DNA of 64,000 nt, from positions 25,193,432-25,257,431 of the forward strand of contig NC_052505.1 in assembly GCF_014356525.2 (NCBI RefSeq), in the 5' to 3' direction. Below the pieces are notes generated by a model. The model was not told where the DNA came from. It was given only the letters and a program-made list of their open reading frames with translations, and searched no databases. The first letter of the stretch is position 1, and each line of letters starts with the position of its first letter. Of the stretch, positions 34,301-45,231 are shown one piece after another. The position numbers were made by a program, and so were the translations under genes. The DNA comes from Nilaparvata lugens (taxonomy: Eukaryota > Arthropoda > Insecta > Hemiptera > Delphacidae).

Positions 34301-34684
34301 TATGCAGGCATTTGATTTACTACTTGTTCCGACTGAAGTTGGAGTGCCACACTTGGAGAGAAAAGCATCCAATTTTTGAAAAACTGTAAAGAACCATGAA
34401 AACGAATAATTAGTATCAATTGATGAAATTGCAACTCTCCAGTAAAGGAAACTATTTTTTCATGATGATTGTCATTGAATCTAGTCTCAAAGACTAACCA
34501 TTTATTTTCATTTCACTATGAATCTTATATACACTAGGGAAAAATTATAAAACTATGAAATTGTACAATAGGTACCATAATCATCCATTGATGAAGCAAG
34601 TAATTGTGAGGTTATGATGAGTGAAATTCACTTCACAATGTCAACTTTCTTTATATTTAACATTCACATTCAACCAATGCTGAT
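30620..34684. other. non-coding, AT-rich intergenic region
   Basis: No family-recognisable frame on either strand. It includes a (TA)n array at about 31302-31345 and a poly-C run of about 20 bases at 31718-31737. Short open frames at 31958 and 33429 have no motifs. Confidence 0.5.
31302..31345. repeat. (TA)n microsatellite
   Basis: About 44 bp of alternating TA. Confidence 0.95.
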
Positions 34685-35043
34685 ATATTGAGATCCACAT
34701 TATAATGGCAGTGTCTGATTAGCAATGGCATTGCTATCCTTGTCTATCATTCAACACAGTGGATGGCGCTGTCCTCTTTCTCGCTTTGCTCTGTTGCCAG
34801 ATCGTCTTTTAACAATGTAGAAGTTGTAATTAATTAACAAATTATTTTATCTTAATTATTAAATTATTGAAAAATATAATTTCTTGCTTAATAAAATTTA
34901 ATTGATTATTTTAAAAGAGAATGAACAGTTAATATTACCGTATATCATCAGCTACCGTCTATAGAAGGCATTGACAAGACAGGATCGGCAACGTTTTTCT
35001 CCTATCTTTCTCCACTGCCATTATAACGTGGAGCTCACTATAG
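34685..35043. mobile_element. TIR element, CTATAGTGAG family, copy 1
   Basis: Begins near TTGAGATCCACATTATAATG and ends with CATTATAACGTGGAGCTCAC and TATAG. The two ends are inverted repeats of about 30 bp. The interior is AT-rich, with CTTGTCTATCATTCAACAC and AACAATGTAGAAG words shared with copy 2 at 37.33 kb. Confidence 0.8.
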
Positions 35044-35554
35044 TTTCAAGTAAATCCCACTATACATTATTCGAATTATAACATCAAGCAACGGATAGTT
35101 GACATAGGTAGGCCTACTGTATGTTTTCAATTTTTTTTTTGAAAAATACAGATAACTTTTAGTTTCAGGAAGTCAACACTCATATCTCGATAACAGATAG
35201 CATATAAATTTCCAGAACAGATAGTCAATTGTTGTTTTCGATTAAGACAGTGTTGAAACTCTTTACTTCCAGTTAATTTGAAGAATTGAGTTTAATTTAT
35301 TACAGAGATCCATGCAGGCAATAGTGATAGTTTGACAATAATGAAATTATTAATAACTAAGTAACAATTCGCTAACTTGTGACATCGTCGTTATATTATA
35401 TTACAAAATTCTGAATAGACCGAAAATTAAATTGTAAAACTGTAAGAAATTTATGATTGAAACGAATCATATGAATGATAATGTCAAATAAACAGTGAGT
35501 AAAATAACACTAGATGTTAGGTGAAGGAATAAAAGCAGCATATGCACACACAGG

Positions 35555-35695
35555 GACAATAGTCGCTTCCACTATAGCTGTCGCGGGAACGCGGAATTGG
35601 AAAAGTCCTTGCACAATGACAATGCAAAAGGCATTTCCAATTCCGTGTTCCCACAAAATCTAGTGGGCACTTGATGGAAGGCTGGAAGCTACTAT
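35555..35695. repeat. hairpin-forming inverted repeat
   Basis: The arms GGGAACGCGGAATTGGAAA and TTTCCAATTCCGTGTTCCC flank a loop of about 30 bases. Weaker complementarity extends outward (CTTCCACTATAG against CTAGTGGGC...GGAAG). It is probably a small palindromic MITE. The open frame across it is incidental. Confidence 0.75.
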
Positions 35696-36757
35696 CGTCC
35701 CTCGTCATCAGCGTGATGAAGAGTATTGAGCAGGTAATCTAATGTTCATAGGTACTCACTTTCAGCTGAACTGTTGAAAGCCGTGATTACATTGTCACCT
35801 TAATTAACATCAGACAAGTGACTTGATAATATTAGTTGATGGAAATTCAATAGCAAACTCGATGTGAGTCTTTTTGTTGCAGTATACTATCCTCATACGC
35901 CCTTAGACCAGCTCCTGCTCAACCAAAGTTCATGCTTTTAAAACTGGGCTAGAACATATAACGTAAATCAAAAAAAGAATTTATTTGAAAATGTATAACA
36001 CTTCATAGACAATAACAAAAGTTAAGTAAATCAAACTGTAAAACTCCACTCACAACTCAACTTATGCATCTTCATAGGCAATCTCAACAAGAGAAACCTC
36101 AGAAACCAGAATAACGTGGCAGGAAGTCAAAGTCATATTACTAATCAGGTCTGCATAATATTATCGAAGAGCTTTCAAGGTAAAAGTTACATGTGTAAAG
36201 TTTTACACATGGAATAGTTGTATTACTGTAAGGAATAAAACGTATGTACCTGTAAGAATATCATAAAAATAAAAATATAATAAGCTACTACAATAATCTG
36301 TACATTGTGTAATACAGGATTATTCGAATGATGGACCATTTTGAAAAATTTAAATTCACTGAAGTAGGCTACCTTCAACATGAACAATCATCATATGAAG
36401 AGTGTTTCTAAGATAAGTGTTTGTAAATTTGTTTCTGATTTTATTGGACGACATGTATAAGTGACGACTGTTTAAGTACCAGTGATGACAATGGACTGAG
36501 TTTTGATTTTTACCTTCGTTTATGCGATAATGTGTAGGCTATATCATTAAATATTATGTAATCATATAAGATAATAATATTGATGTGTATTTACATATCA
36601 AATTATGTAAACAGCGTTTTTTAAATGTGTCACTTTTTCATAATCTAATATTTTGTAGCTGAAACCAACAATTTCAGTAAGTTACCGGTATAGGCTGCGT
36701 AATCCGGTTGCACGTCTATATTAAATTCAACTATTATTATCTTGGATAACATTCTAT

Positions 36758-36952
36758 GGCCCAATTCACACAGAAGTAGTGCAACGCGGACGTGACTGAC
36801 TTTTTGCCACTTCTACGCCACTCCTATGTAACTATAATATGATCCAATGCATCAGAAGGGGCGTTTCGCCACGCCACTTCTGTTGGCATTCAACCTTATG
36901 TTTATGAAATTTGAAAAAGTCAACGCCACATCACTTCTGTGTGAATTGAGCC
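36758..36952. mobile_element. 195-bp MITE, GGCCCAATTCACACAG ends
   Basis: The left end is GGCCCAATTCACACAGAAGT; the reverse complement of the right end is GGCTCAATTCACACAGAAGT. The arms match for about 45 bp with some mismatches. The interior has further inverted CGCCACTTCT words. No target duplication is obvious. Confidence 0.85.
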
Positions 36953-37332
36953 TAAAACCTCAAATAAACGGGCCCCATAGAGGCGCTGAATTTATTTCGC
37001 GCGTCTTCAGAATGCATTGCCTCTTATGGTGAGAGCGCCTACTTTGCTCTTCTAGTGAACCCACCCCATAAGAGACAATTCATCCTTGCGGTTAACGAAC
37101 AAAAACAAAATTCCGTCGAGTATGGTTGGGGCATTAAAAAACAAATTCAACAAAAATCAATAAGATGATGACATCAACGATGCGAAGACATCATTAATCA
37201 GTGTTCAATTGCAATTAAATGCAAATAGGCCTACTGAACATTTTCATAAACTTTTTATTTTTCACATTCCGGGTAGGCTATAAACGAACCCATAAATTCA
37301 TCTCCGTTTAAACGCATATGGGCCTTTGGATT

Positions 37333-37809
37333 CTATAGTGAGGTCCACGTTCTAATGTCAGTACTTGATTAACTGTTTTTAGATAGATTAAATAATAAAA
37401 AACATTGGTTTTGATATCCTTGTCCATCTATCAGAAAGCAGATAGCCCTATCCTTTTCTACCTCCAAATCGTTGCCAGTATGGTTTTTAACAATGTAGAA
37501 ATATAATTATTTAACAAAGTATTTAATCTCAATTACGAAAATTCTTTATTCAATGATTGTAAAATATATTTTCTTGACGAATAAAATATAGCCTAGGCCT
37601 AATTGATTATTATGGAACATCAATGGAAAATTATCATTACATCAGATATTCCGGTATGAGATATTTATTAATTTAATTATTCAATGATTATAATAATAAA
37701 TTTATAATAATAAAGCAATCCAAGTAATAAGTTTTCTCTATAGAAGGCAGAGAATCGGCAACGCTGCTTATCTTTCTCCACTGTCATTATAACGTGAACC
37801 TTACTATGG
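37333..37809. mobile_element. TIR element, CTATAGTGAG family, copy 2
   Basis: The left end is CTATAGTGAGGTCCACGTTC; the reverse complement of the right end is CCATAGTAAGGTTCACGTTA, with continued TAATGwCAGT identity. The AT-rich interior is shared with copy 1. It lies just downstream of the CAP terminal exon. Confidence 0.85.
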
Positions 37810-37874
37810 TAGACTAATGAACTATTTCAAGTAGTATGTGAAATGGGTAATTAATTGTGATGAGGGTGGCGGTG

Positions 37875-38052
37875 CTAACCTGTGGGTAGCCTCTGAACAT
37901 AGTTGCCAGGGAAGGTGCCAAAGCAGGCGGTGCGCTGACTGCTGCCCACATACCAGCCGTCATCACACTTCTCCATCACATACACCAAATCGCCCTCATT
38001 CAGCTCCAACTCGTCGTCATTCTGCGGCTTGTAATTGTACAGCGCGCGGTAA
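37875..38052 (-). CDS. CAP: CAP exon 8 (terminal): third SH3 domain
   Basis: After acceptor TTGATTGCAG the exon completes a Tyr codon with its first base and reads [17 protein letters not shown], then [15 protein letters not shown] and [14 protein letters not shown] before TAG at 37875-37877. This is a full SH3 fold: ALYNY, the acidic RT loop, the WY specificity pair and the terminal PGNYV. Sorbin/ponsin family proteins end just after this third SH3, so the stop is credible. The sequence at the stop also resembles a donor (CACAG|GTTAGC), leaving a longer form possible. In flies CAP binds vinculin and other adhesion or actin regulators; this SH3 would contribute partner binding at cell-matrix junctions. 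Confidence 0.9.
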
Positions 38053-40713
38053 CTGCAATCAAAATCAAACAATCAACTTCCAAGGGCCAAAACATAACAT
38101 AGAGCGGCCAAGGTACAGTCATAGAATGAAACAATCTTTAAGTATAAGTTTTCTCTGCTAGAGTGTAGCAGAGATAGTCCAGTCCCGAAACAAATTCAAA
38201 TTCAGATTGTTTATTGTTTTCATCAGTTTAAAACAAAATACACCACATCAACCAATCATCCCATCAGATATAAATAATAATTAAAATTAGACAATTCTCA
38301 ACATATTTAATATGTGATAATAACAATGAATCAATGTTGTATCTTGTATTAAACAATATGATTTACTTCAAACTTATAATACTTTGAACATAATTTTAAT
38401 TATAATCCTGGGACGAAAGTACAAGATAAAAACCGCCGAAATATTTTTTTCGTCGGTTCCATGTATGAATTTTGTGGTGTTGAATTCGAATATGAAATTT
38501 ACTGACACGCCAGAGGGCAGCTTCACCCCTAAAACTCCGCAAACATTCAAATTATGGAAGGTTTTCATTTTATTTCGATAACCTTGGGTTTTTCGAAAAA
38601 AAAGGATTTTCTACAAAATTGAAGACAATAAAATTTTCTAAAAATTGAGATCTCGCGCAGGATTCAACGATTTCTGGTTTTGGAACTACTACAAATTTTG
38701 AGAAAAGGGGTATTTCTCAAGGTTTTTAAAACATTCTGGAAACTTTCATCTTCCACTCTCTAAAACTTAAAAAACTTTGAGTATTATACAGTAATGATGA
38801 AAAATCACATAACATGTGAAAATACAATCAATTTTGAACAAGATTACTGGACTGGACTAAGAAGGTACAAATCTAATCTGACAAGTTGATCCCTTATTTG
38901 TTTTGGCGTAGTTTGAAGAAATAAGCCAACTGTCAAGCATGCCTGAGTCTGACTACTTTATATTCTCAATTAGGATATCAATCTAGGCTGGGATTGGCTC
39001 ATAGATGATTAGCTGGCAACAACTCAGCTGTTGGACTAATTTTATGCAATTAAGTAGCACCTAGATGCTGTGGAAGCGAGGGGTGAATCAGTCCAGGGAT
39101 CAACTCTTGAGACCATATGACTGTAGCTGAGAGTGTTGAAGATAATGCATGCATCTATTGAATGTCTCCGGTTCCGCTGACCGCTCTCTTCTACCTTCTA
39201 CCCCAGATTCACAGCTCCACCATAAATTGCCCGTAAGTGAATTCACAGAGAGATCTATCACGTCAACGCTGGACGTTTGCGCTCATATTATACATATTAC
39301 ATTATTACCATCATTTTATTATATAGGTATTATGAGTATAATTATATTGAATTAAACATGAAGCTTTTGAATTATAAAATTTTAAATTGATGAAATCTTC
39401 TATCTCTATATATAAAAATGAATGTCTTTAGCATCTAAAGTTACCAGCTGTATAATAAACACGTCACCCTGTGATCAATTGTGTACTGGTATTAAAACGG
39501 TGGTTTGGAGTTGAAGTTAGTGTACCGTAGTTGATTGGTACCAGCTGTAGATAATCGTTCCTTAGAAGACCTATACAAATAATTATCACTCCCCTATCAT
39601 TGAGAAACTGGAAAATAATTATTCATCTCATGAAAGAGAGTTGTTCATATTGCAATCATCAATTACTGAAGAATGGCAGACTAAATTGATTTTTTTTAAA
39701 TTTAGCTTAGCTTATATTCATCCTAAAATTGAAGATGGAAAAATATGGAATTCTATGTAATTCATCGTACATTGCATATTTCCTGGACCATCTATTGACA
39801 ATCAACAACTATGAAAACATTAAATTCATCCTTGAAACACTAATTTAACCTATATATTTTTTTAATTCAACACTTTACTGATAGTTATTACTACCAATTG
39901 ATCGAGAATATGTTGCAATGTCGGAATAATATATGCTGCATGACTAAGCAAATAGGAAGTCCGTATTGAGATGTAAATGAAAATATTGATTGTCAGATAA
40001 ATTTCATGATTCACCAAATAAAGTCAAGTGTGACATGAGATACATTGACTTTTTGGCGGTACGAAGTTCGCCGGGTAAGCTAGTAACAACTAAAATTCAA
40101 AAAGCGGCAACACTTTTCTGTTGAAAACACGAGGAACTCGGAAATAGCAGACTAATTTTCAGTGTTTCGAAGTTAAATCCTCTTTTCAAGGTTAATTGCC
40201 AGAAGGATGAAGAGCACGAAGCTTTTGAACTAGTTGAAAATCAATTTACAATTTTTTTAAATGGAAGAAGAGGGTTAGAATAAATAAACAAGATTGTGGA
40301 GCAACATGTTGAAATTATATAGATTGAACATATATAATATATAAGTAGATACGGTACCTATACAACCTCACACACAGACTCGTTCTAGGTGAGGAGTACT
40401 ATTCTTTCAAATTATTGTAAAATTAACATTTCAAATGTTAGTAACATGCTGCTTTTTGAGAATAGACTTTTTAATTAATTCATTCATTAATCCAAGTTGA
40501 ACGAATCGCTGAAAATATTTTATTTTACTGACTAGGTTCCAAAAACTGCTGATACTGCGATATTCTGCTCTTTAGTTTTATGGTATAATCGCATGAAATG
40601 TCATCAAAGATGTACTGCACAGAAATATTTCTAACATGTTCGGAATTTCACATGGTACTTGAAGTTATAAAAGTCAAAGTACGGTAGGCCTACATGATGA
40701 AAAGTCAACTTAC
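38053..40713 (-). other. CAP: CAP intron 7
   Basis: Bounded by donor GTAAGTTG at 40713-40706 and acceptor GCAG at 38056-38053 (minus strand). It contains the Helitron at 39403-40083. Nothing else recognisable. Confidence 0.8.
39403..40083 (+). mobile_element. non-autonomous Helitron
   Basis: The 5' end is TCTCTATATATAAAAATGAA, preceded by A at 39402. The 3' end has a short hairpin (GGCG...CGCC within TTGGCGGTACGAAGTTCGCC), then GGGTAAGCTAG, followed by T at 40084. This gives exact A|TC...CTAG|T insertion between A and T, the Helitron signature. No Rep/helicase coding is present in its 681 bp. Confidence 0.8.
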
Positions 40714-40796
40714 GGCACAGGCTCTGATTGCGTGTCAATGTGTAGTGCTTGATTGACAGGTGCTAGATCTTGTTTCGACGTCTTTGTAGGCCGTGA
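40714..40796 (-). CDS. CAP: CAP exon 7: linker before third SH3
   Basis: An 83-bp exon between acceptor TGTTGCAG and donor GTAAGTTG. It reads SRPTKTSKQDLAPVN, then QALHIDTQSEPVP, and leaves two bases (CC) that join the T of exon 8 to make Pro. The HIDTQSEPVPYRALYNY junction is a conserved sorbin/SH3-family arrangement. Phase 0 in, phase 2 out, matching both neighbours. Confidence 0.9.
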
Positions 40797-41688
40797 CTGC
40801 AACACAAAACAAACATAATAATGAATGATCAAAAATAAAATAAAAATGATAAAAAAATATTTTCATACCGTACTCGGCAGATAGTAATTTTAACATCACA
40901 ATCCATCATTAATGAACTGGACAATGATAAAAATACAGAATTAGACAAGAGATAGTCTAGTTTAGTTCAGTATTTCTACCATAACATTTGAGATTGATTA
41001 CAACAATTTTCAAAATAACTAGCCAGGCACTATTTTTGCTCGACCATTTTCTTATTTTGAATACTTTATTTTCCCATAAGTTTTTCATCATTCATAAACT
41101 ATTTTTAAAATCTACTACCATTTGATAATATACTTACATTCATTTAATATAGAGTATTTTCAATAATCTAAGTACAATACCATAGAGAAAATGTAGCTTA
41201 AGAAGATATCCCATGATATAGGGCATTCTCACTGTTAACTCATGCCGATAATCCTAGTAGTTTTTTTCGTGAAGCTATCTGACGCTTGTAGTCTTTCATA
41301 ATGTGCCGTTCTTACACTCTCACCTCAACAAAACAGTAATATCAGACAGTATCCGACAGTAATCTGCTAGATTTAACAAAAAAGTCAGTCTCGAAATAAT
41401 TGAAACATAAACGATATATGCCATCGATATCTTCTTATGTTATCTTTTCTCTAAGACAATACTCATTTCTATACTTGAAGTATTTTAAAGAATCTTAGTA
41501 CCATATTTATTTCTATACTTAGAGTATTTTCAAGAGTCGTAGTACAATATTTACGTTGATTCATTTATTATATAAATGAATGGTTTATATGGTTTCTATT
41601 TAATAGAAACCAAACAGTATATAGAATTCTGGTAGAATATTTATTTCTATGTTTAGAGTATTTTCTAAATAAAGTGGAGTGTACTAAC

Positions 41689-41831
41689 GAGTGATGTGTA
41701 GCTGACAGGGGGCGGGGGGGTGTAGTGATGGTGGGTTGACGAGTTGCGACCGCCATTCAGAATCATCGAGTGGGAGGCTGGGGAGGCCACCGGTTTACTG
41801 GAGGCGGGGGTTGTCGGTCTTACAGGACTCA
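41689..41831 (-). CDS. CAP: CAP exon 6: proline/serine linker
   Basis: A 143-bp exon, acceptor TTTTTTCAG, donor CTC|GTTAGT. It encodes VSPVRPTTPASSKPVAS, ASHSMILNGGRNSST and HHHYTPPPPVSYTSL, a low-complexity Pro/Ser/His linker between SH3-2 and SH3-3. The incoming phase completes the GCA G| codon of exon 5, and the outgoing phase is 0 into exon 7. Confidence 0.85.
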
Positions 41832-41955
41832 CTGAAAAAATCAATCAACACATTATAAAACATCAATTTCTTATAATATTATGGGAGGCATGTAAAAATT
41901 TGTATAAAAAATATTTTTAAAAAACCTAGAAAGTGATCAATTGATAAATCAATTT

Positions 41956-42599
41956 ATATGAAAAAATTAGAAAGTAATCAATTGATAAATCATCCATATC
42001 TTTTAGCATCATCTCTATCAGTCCTATTTATCCTAATAGTCCTGAAAATTAACAATGAGAAAACGGCTGAAATCGAATTAACACTATAATTTCATTTCTA
42101 TATTCTATTTCAATTAGACACTATCAATATGTCTTGCAAAATGGCAATAAAGAGAACGCTCACATCAATCAACTTTCAATCATTTATATTTAGCAAAACA
42201 CGATTGAAATTCAAATTTTGTGCAACCGGACCCAAGACTCGAATTTTCATTCTTAATAAATGATAATTCACAGGTTTGATTGATTCAAGATAATCCATTT
42301 TTTAAAATTAAAAGATGTGGAGAGTAAAGTGAACTGACCTGCCCTTTCGCCTGGTTCAACCAAGACCTCCACGTAGGACACCGGGAAAATGCCTTTCCTA
42401 TTTCCAATTCTTCCTTCAAACCAGTTCTCATCTACTCTCCTTGTAAGGACAACTAGTTCTCCTGTAATAATGGGAAAATTGGGGATATATTATTTGCGTT
42501 AAAAAATTAGGGACATATTTGTGTTCAAACTGTAATAAACGGTGAATAATACATAATTATCATATTGAGGTGAAGATATAAATAGTACATCCATTTCTA
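41956..42599. repeat. duplicated segment X, copy 1 (holds exon 5')
   Basis: This segment of about 640 bp recurs at 43593-44223 with only a handful of substitutions and an 11-bp indel (ACTTTCAATCA-type word near 42.17 kb). The exon, both splice sites and the flanking intron are included. A LINE fragment separates the copies. Confidence 0.95.
42339..42461 (-). CDS. CAP: CAP exon 5, copy 1: second half of SH3-2
   Basis: A 123-bp exon, acceptor ATTATTACAG, donor GGCAG|GTCAGT. It reads [20 protein letters not shown], then [20 protein letters not shown], containing the SH3 ALxxLxx-type RT-loop end, the WFEG specificity segment and the PVSYVEV strand. Phase 1 at both ends, so it can be skipped or doubled in frame. 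Together with exon 4 it builds a complete SH3. The exon is identical to the copy at 43964-44086. Confidence 0.9.
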
Positions 42600-43592
42600 C
42601 AGTAAATAGTACAGCATCAAACCGATAGTAATTAAATTCGTACGTCGTCAAGATAAGATGTCATGGATGGGTCATTTTCGTCTAGCATCTTCGCAGGACA
42701 ATAGTGGGGCTGGTATATCGGCGAAAAACATTTCAGCTGTTCTACCTGAAACAAGGGTGATGGCTTACGAACATTTGATACCTTCAACGCTTGAACTGCT
42801 AAATACGACCAGAACAATCGCTCGGGAGAAAGGATATCGCTTTGTGTGGGTACGTGATGGTAATATTCTTGTCAAAAAAGACGAAACCAGTAAGAATGTT
42901 TTACATATTAAAAGTGATGTGGACCTTTCTAAGATGTAAGTACTAAAGACTTGTTTAACAATGAACAGTAAAATAATTTTATTATGGACATTTTTGAAAA
43001 TTTAGATGAATTCGATGAAGTTGAGACATTATGTTTGAATAACTCTAATGATTATTACAATATTATTTCTAATCAACCCAGTGTAAATTTTGATATAATT
43101 CATAGTAATATCAGATTCATTGGAAGAATTTAGACGAGTTCTGTTTAGAATTTGCTAATGTATTGCCATTTATAGACATGATTGTATTATCTGAGACGGG
43201 TCACCAAGGTGTTAGGCCCATAGGGTGTGATATACCTGGTTTTAATCAGTACTATTCAATGAATCACACAAATAGAAATGGGGGTGTAGTAGTTTACTTG
43301 AAAAAAGATTATGATCATGTTCATGTGCGGGAATGCACAATAGTTGGGGCTAGTTGTCTCGTGATAGAGCTGAAAATTTTTGAGGAGGAGTGGGTTATTG
43401 TTTGTGCTTACAGATCACCTAATGATAATTGCCAGGACTTTGTTAACTCTTTAGCTGAGCTGCTTTCGAATTTAAATTTAGGAAAAAATATTATATTTGT
43501 AGGAGATATAAATATTGATATCTTGAATAATAGAAATAACATCCACACTGAATCTTATTGAATTTATTGAACGAAAATGGGCTTATATCTTA
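42600..43592 (+). pseudogene. LINE fragment: FP-like ORF1 end and endonuclease start
   Basis: Frame 42658-42939 encodes an ORF1 C-terminal domain with LLNTTRTIAREKGYRFVWVR and DGNILVKKDETS, like the baculovirus FP-related domain found in many LINE ORF1 proteins. It is followed by an ORF2 start (MDIFENLDEFDEVETL at about 42984). Frame 43163-43561 holds endonuclease blocks: IDMIVLSETGHQG, GGVVVYLKKDYDH, VCAYRSPND and FVGDINIDIL. It is cut at both ends and stops where duplicated segment X copy 2 begins, with a short shared word (TATGTGAAAAAATTAG against TATATGAAAAAATTAG). Confidence 0.8.
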
Positions 43593-44223
43593 TGTGAAAA
43601 AATTAGAAAGTAATCAATTGATAAATCATCCATATCTTTTAGCATCATCTCTATCAGTCCTATTTATCCTAATAGTCCTGAAAATGAACAATGAGAAAAC
43701 GGCTGAAATCGAATTAACACTATAATTTCATTTCTATATTCTATTTCAATTAGACACTATCAATATGTCTTGCAAAATGGCAATAAAGAGAACGCTCACA
43801 TCAATCATTTATATTTAGCAAAACACGATCGAAATTCAAATTTTGTGCAACCGGACCCAAGACTCGAATTTTCATTCTTAATAAATGATAATTCACAGGT
43901 TTGATTGATTCAAGATAATCCATTTTTTAAAATTAAAAGATGTGGAGAGTAAAGTGAACTGACCTGCCCTTTCGCCTGGTTCAACCAAGACCTCCACGTA
44001 GGACACCGGGAAAATGCCTTTCCTATTTCCAATTCTTCCTTCAAACCAGTTCTCATCTACTCTCCTTGTAAGGACAACTAGTTCTCCTGTAATAATGGGA
44101 AAATTGGGGATATATTATTTGCGTTAAAAAATTAGGGATTATTTGTGTTCAAACTGTAATAAACGGTGAATAATACATAATTATCATATTGAGGTGAAGA
44201 TATAAATAATACATCCATTTCTA
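43593..44223. repeat. duplicated segment X, copy 2 (holds exon 5)
   Basis: Partner of 41956-42599. Confidence 0.95.
43964..44086 (-). CDS. CAP: CAP exon 5, copy 2: second half of SH3-2
   Basis: Same 123 bp, splice sites and phase as 42339-42461, and the first of the two reached after exon 4. It joins exon 4 as SLVKG|ELVVL, giving an uninterrupted SH3-2. Including both copies would repeat 41 residues, from RT-loop end to last strand, which should disturb the fold. Either one copy is used, or the duplication is an assembly artefact. Confidence 0.85.
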
Positions 44224-44532
44224 AAAACAGAAAATTAATGAATGAGTTAACTGAATTTTATAAACAGTAAAATCTTGCAGTAAAAAACAGTAAAATCTTG
44301 TGTGATTACATAACCTTAACTTTTGGACAAAATTAACTTTTTATCAACATTATTGGAGAGAAATAGTACAGGCTCAGCCTAGTTTTTCCTTCAATGTCAT
44401 AATTATATTATGATTGTAGTATTTTGTAAAATAAAAAAAATAAGATATTATAGGAAATGGAGAAGAAATCTCACTGCGCATTCAAACAATGAACATTAAA
44501 AAATATTTGATCTTCAAAATAGAGTACTGTAC

Positions 44533-44644
44533 CTTTGACTAATGAGAGTTCCAGGTGTGTTTGAGCTTGAAAGTTGAATTTCGCCCTGGCTTGGCCTTCA
44601 CTCGATCTCTTCGGCATCGATCGGATTCCATCGTATGGAATAAT
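44533..44644 (-). CDS. CAP: CAP exon 4: end of SH3-1 linker and first half of SH3-2
   Basis: A 112-bp exon, acceptor TTATTTTAG, donor AAAG|GTACAG. It reads IIPYDGIRSMPKRSSEG, then QARAKFNFQAQTHLELSLVK. The second part is the ALYDF-equivalent (AKFNFQA) plus the acidic/hydrophobic RT loop of SH3-2, nearly invariant in sorbin/SH3-family proteins. Phase 0 in, phase 1 out. Confidence 0.9.
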
Positions 44645-44732
44645 CTAAAATAAAATTAAAAAATAATATTTCATGTTTGTAATCAATACATGTTTCAATA
44701 TCAACTGAAATCAAAAGCCTCAACCACTATTT

Positions 44733-44868
44733 TGCCGTTTGCACAAAAACCGGTTAAATTTCAATCGTGATTAAATTCCGTGAGAACCAATCAGAGAAGC
44801 CTATTTTCCGAGAAAGCCTTCTCTGATTGGTTCTCGTGATTAACCAGTTTTCGTACAACCGGGTCTAA
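44733..44868. mobile_element. GGTTGCAC-family MITE, copy C
   Basis: The left arm is GCCGTTTGCACAAAAACCGG, then a TTAAATTTCAATCGTGATTA word; the right arm is TTCTCTGATTGGTTCTCGTG, then GTACAACCGGG. It is an intronic palindrome between CAP exons 4 and 3. Confidence 0.75.
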
Positions 44869-45115
44869 GATGTTAGTTGATGAAAAGCGATTTAGATAAG
44901 ATGAACGGCACTAGGCTTAAAAATCTTTTGAAACAAACTATCCAAAATTGTTATGGGAAAATGGGAAATAAATAATCAGCAAAAAGACAGGATGCTGTAG
45001 AGTTCTTGAATTGATACTCTACTCCAAGAAGATAATCGGATTAAAAATCCTATCTGTTGGATAGCTGGGAGAATGAAGTGATTAAAACTATAGAATTATA
45101 AATTGATATAGGTAC

Positions 45116-45231
45116 CTCAACGTGATTGAGAGGGAATAGACCGATCATCGCGTTGTGCTCTCCCTCGAACCAGTTCTTATCGATTTTGTCTTCTCACGTA
45201 GATTATATCTCCTCGCCGAAACGTTAGTTCT
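45116..45231 (-). CDS. CAP: CAP exon 3: second half of SH3-1, with 1-bp frameshift
   Basis: Acceptor TTTTTCAG, donor GAG|GTACCT. From the phase set by exon 2 it reads ELTFRRGDIIYVRRQ and then breaks. An AAAA run (CAAAATCGATAAG) carries one base more than the frame needs and causes an immediate stop. In the shifted frame the sense resumes as DKNWFEGEHNAMIGLFPLNH, ending VE in phase 0 as exon 4 requires. The exon is 116 bp where neighbouring phases require 115, so the extra base is certain in this sequence. Homopolymer error is likelier than true loss, since all other exons are clean. Confidence 0.85.
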
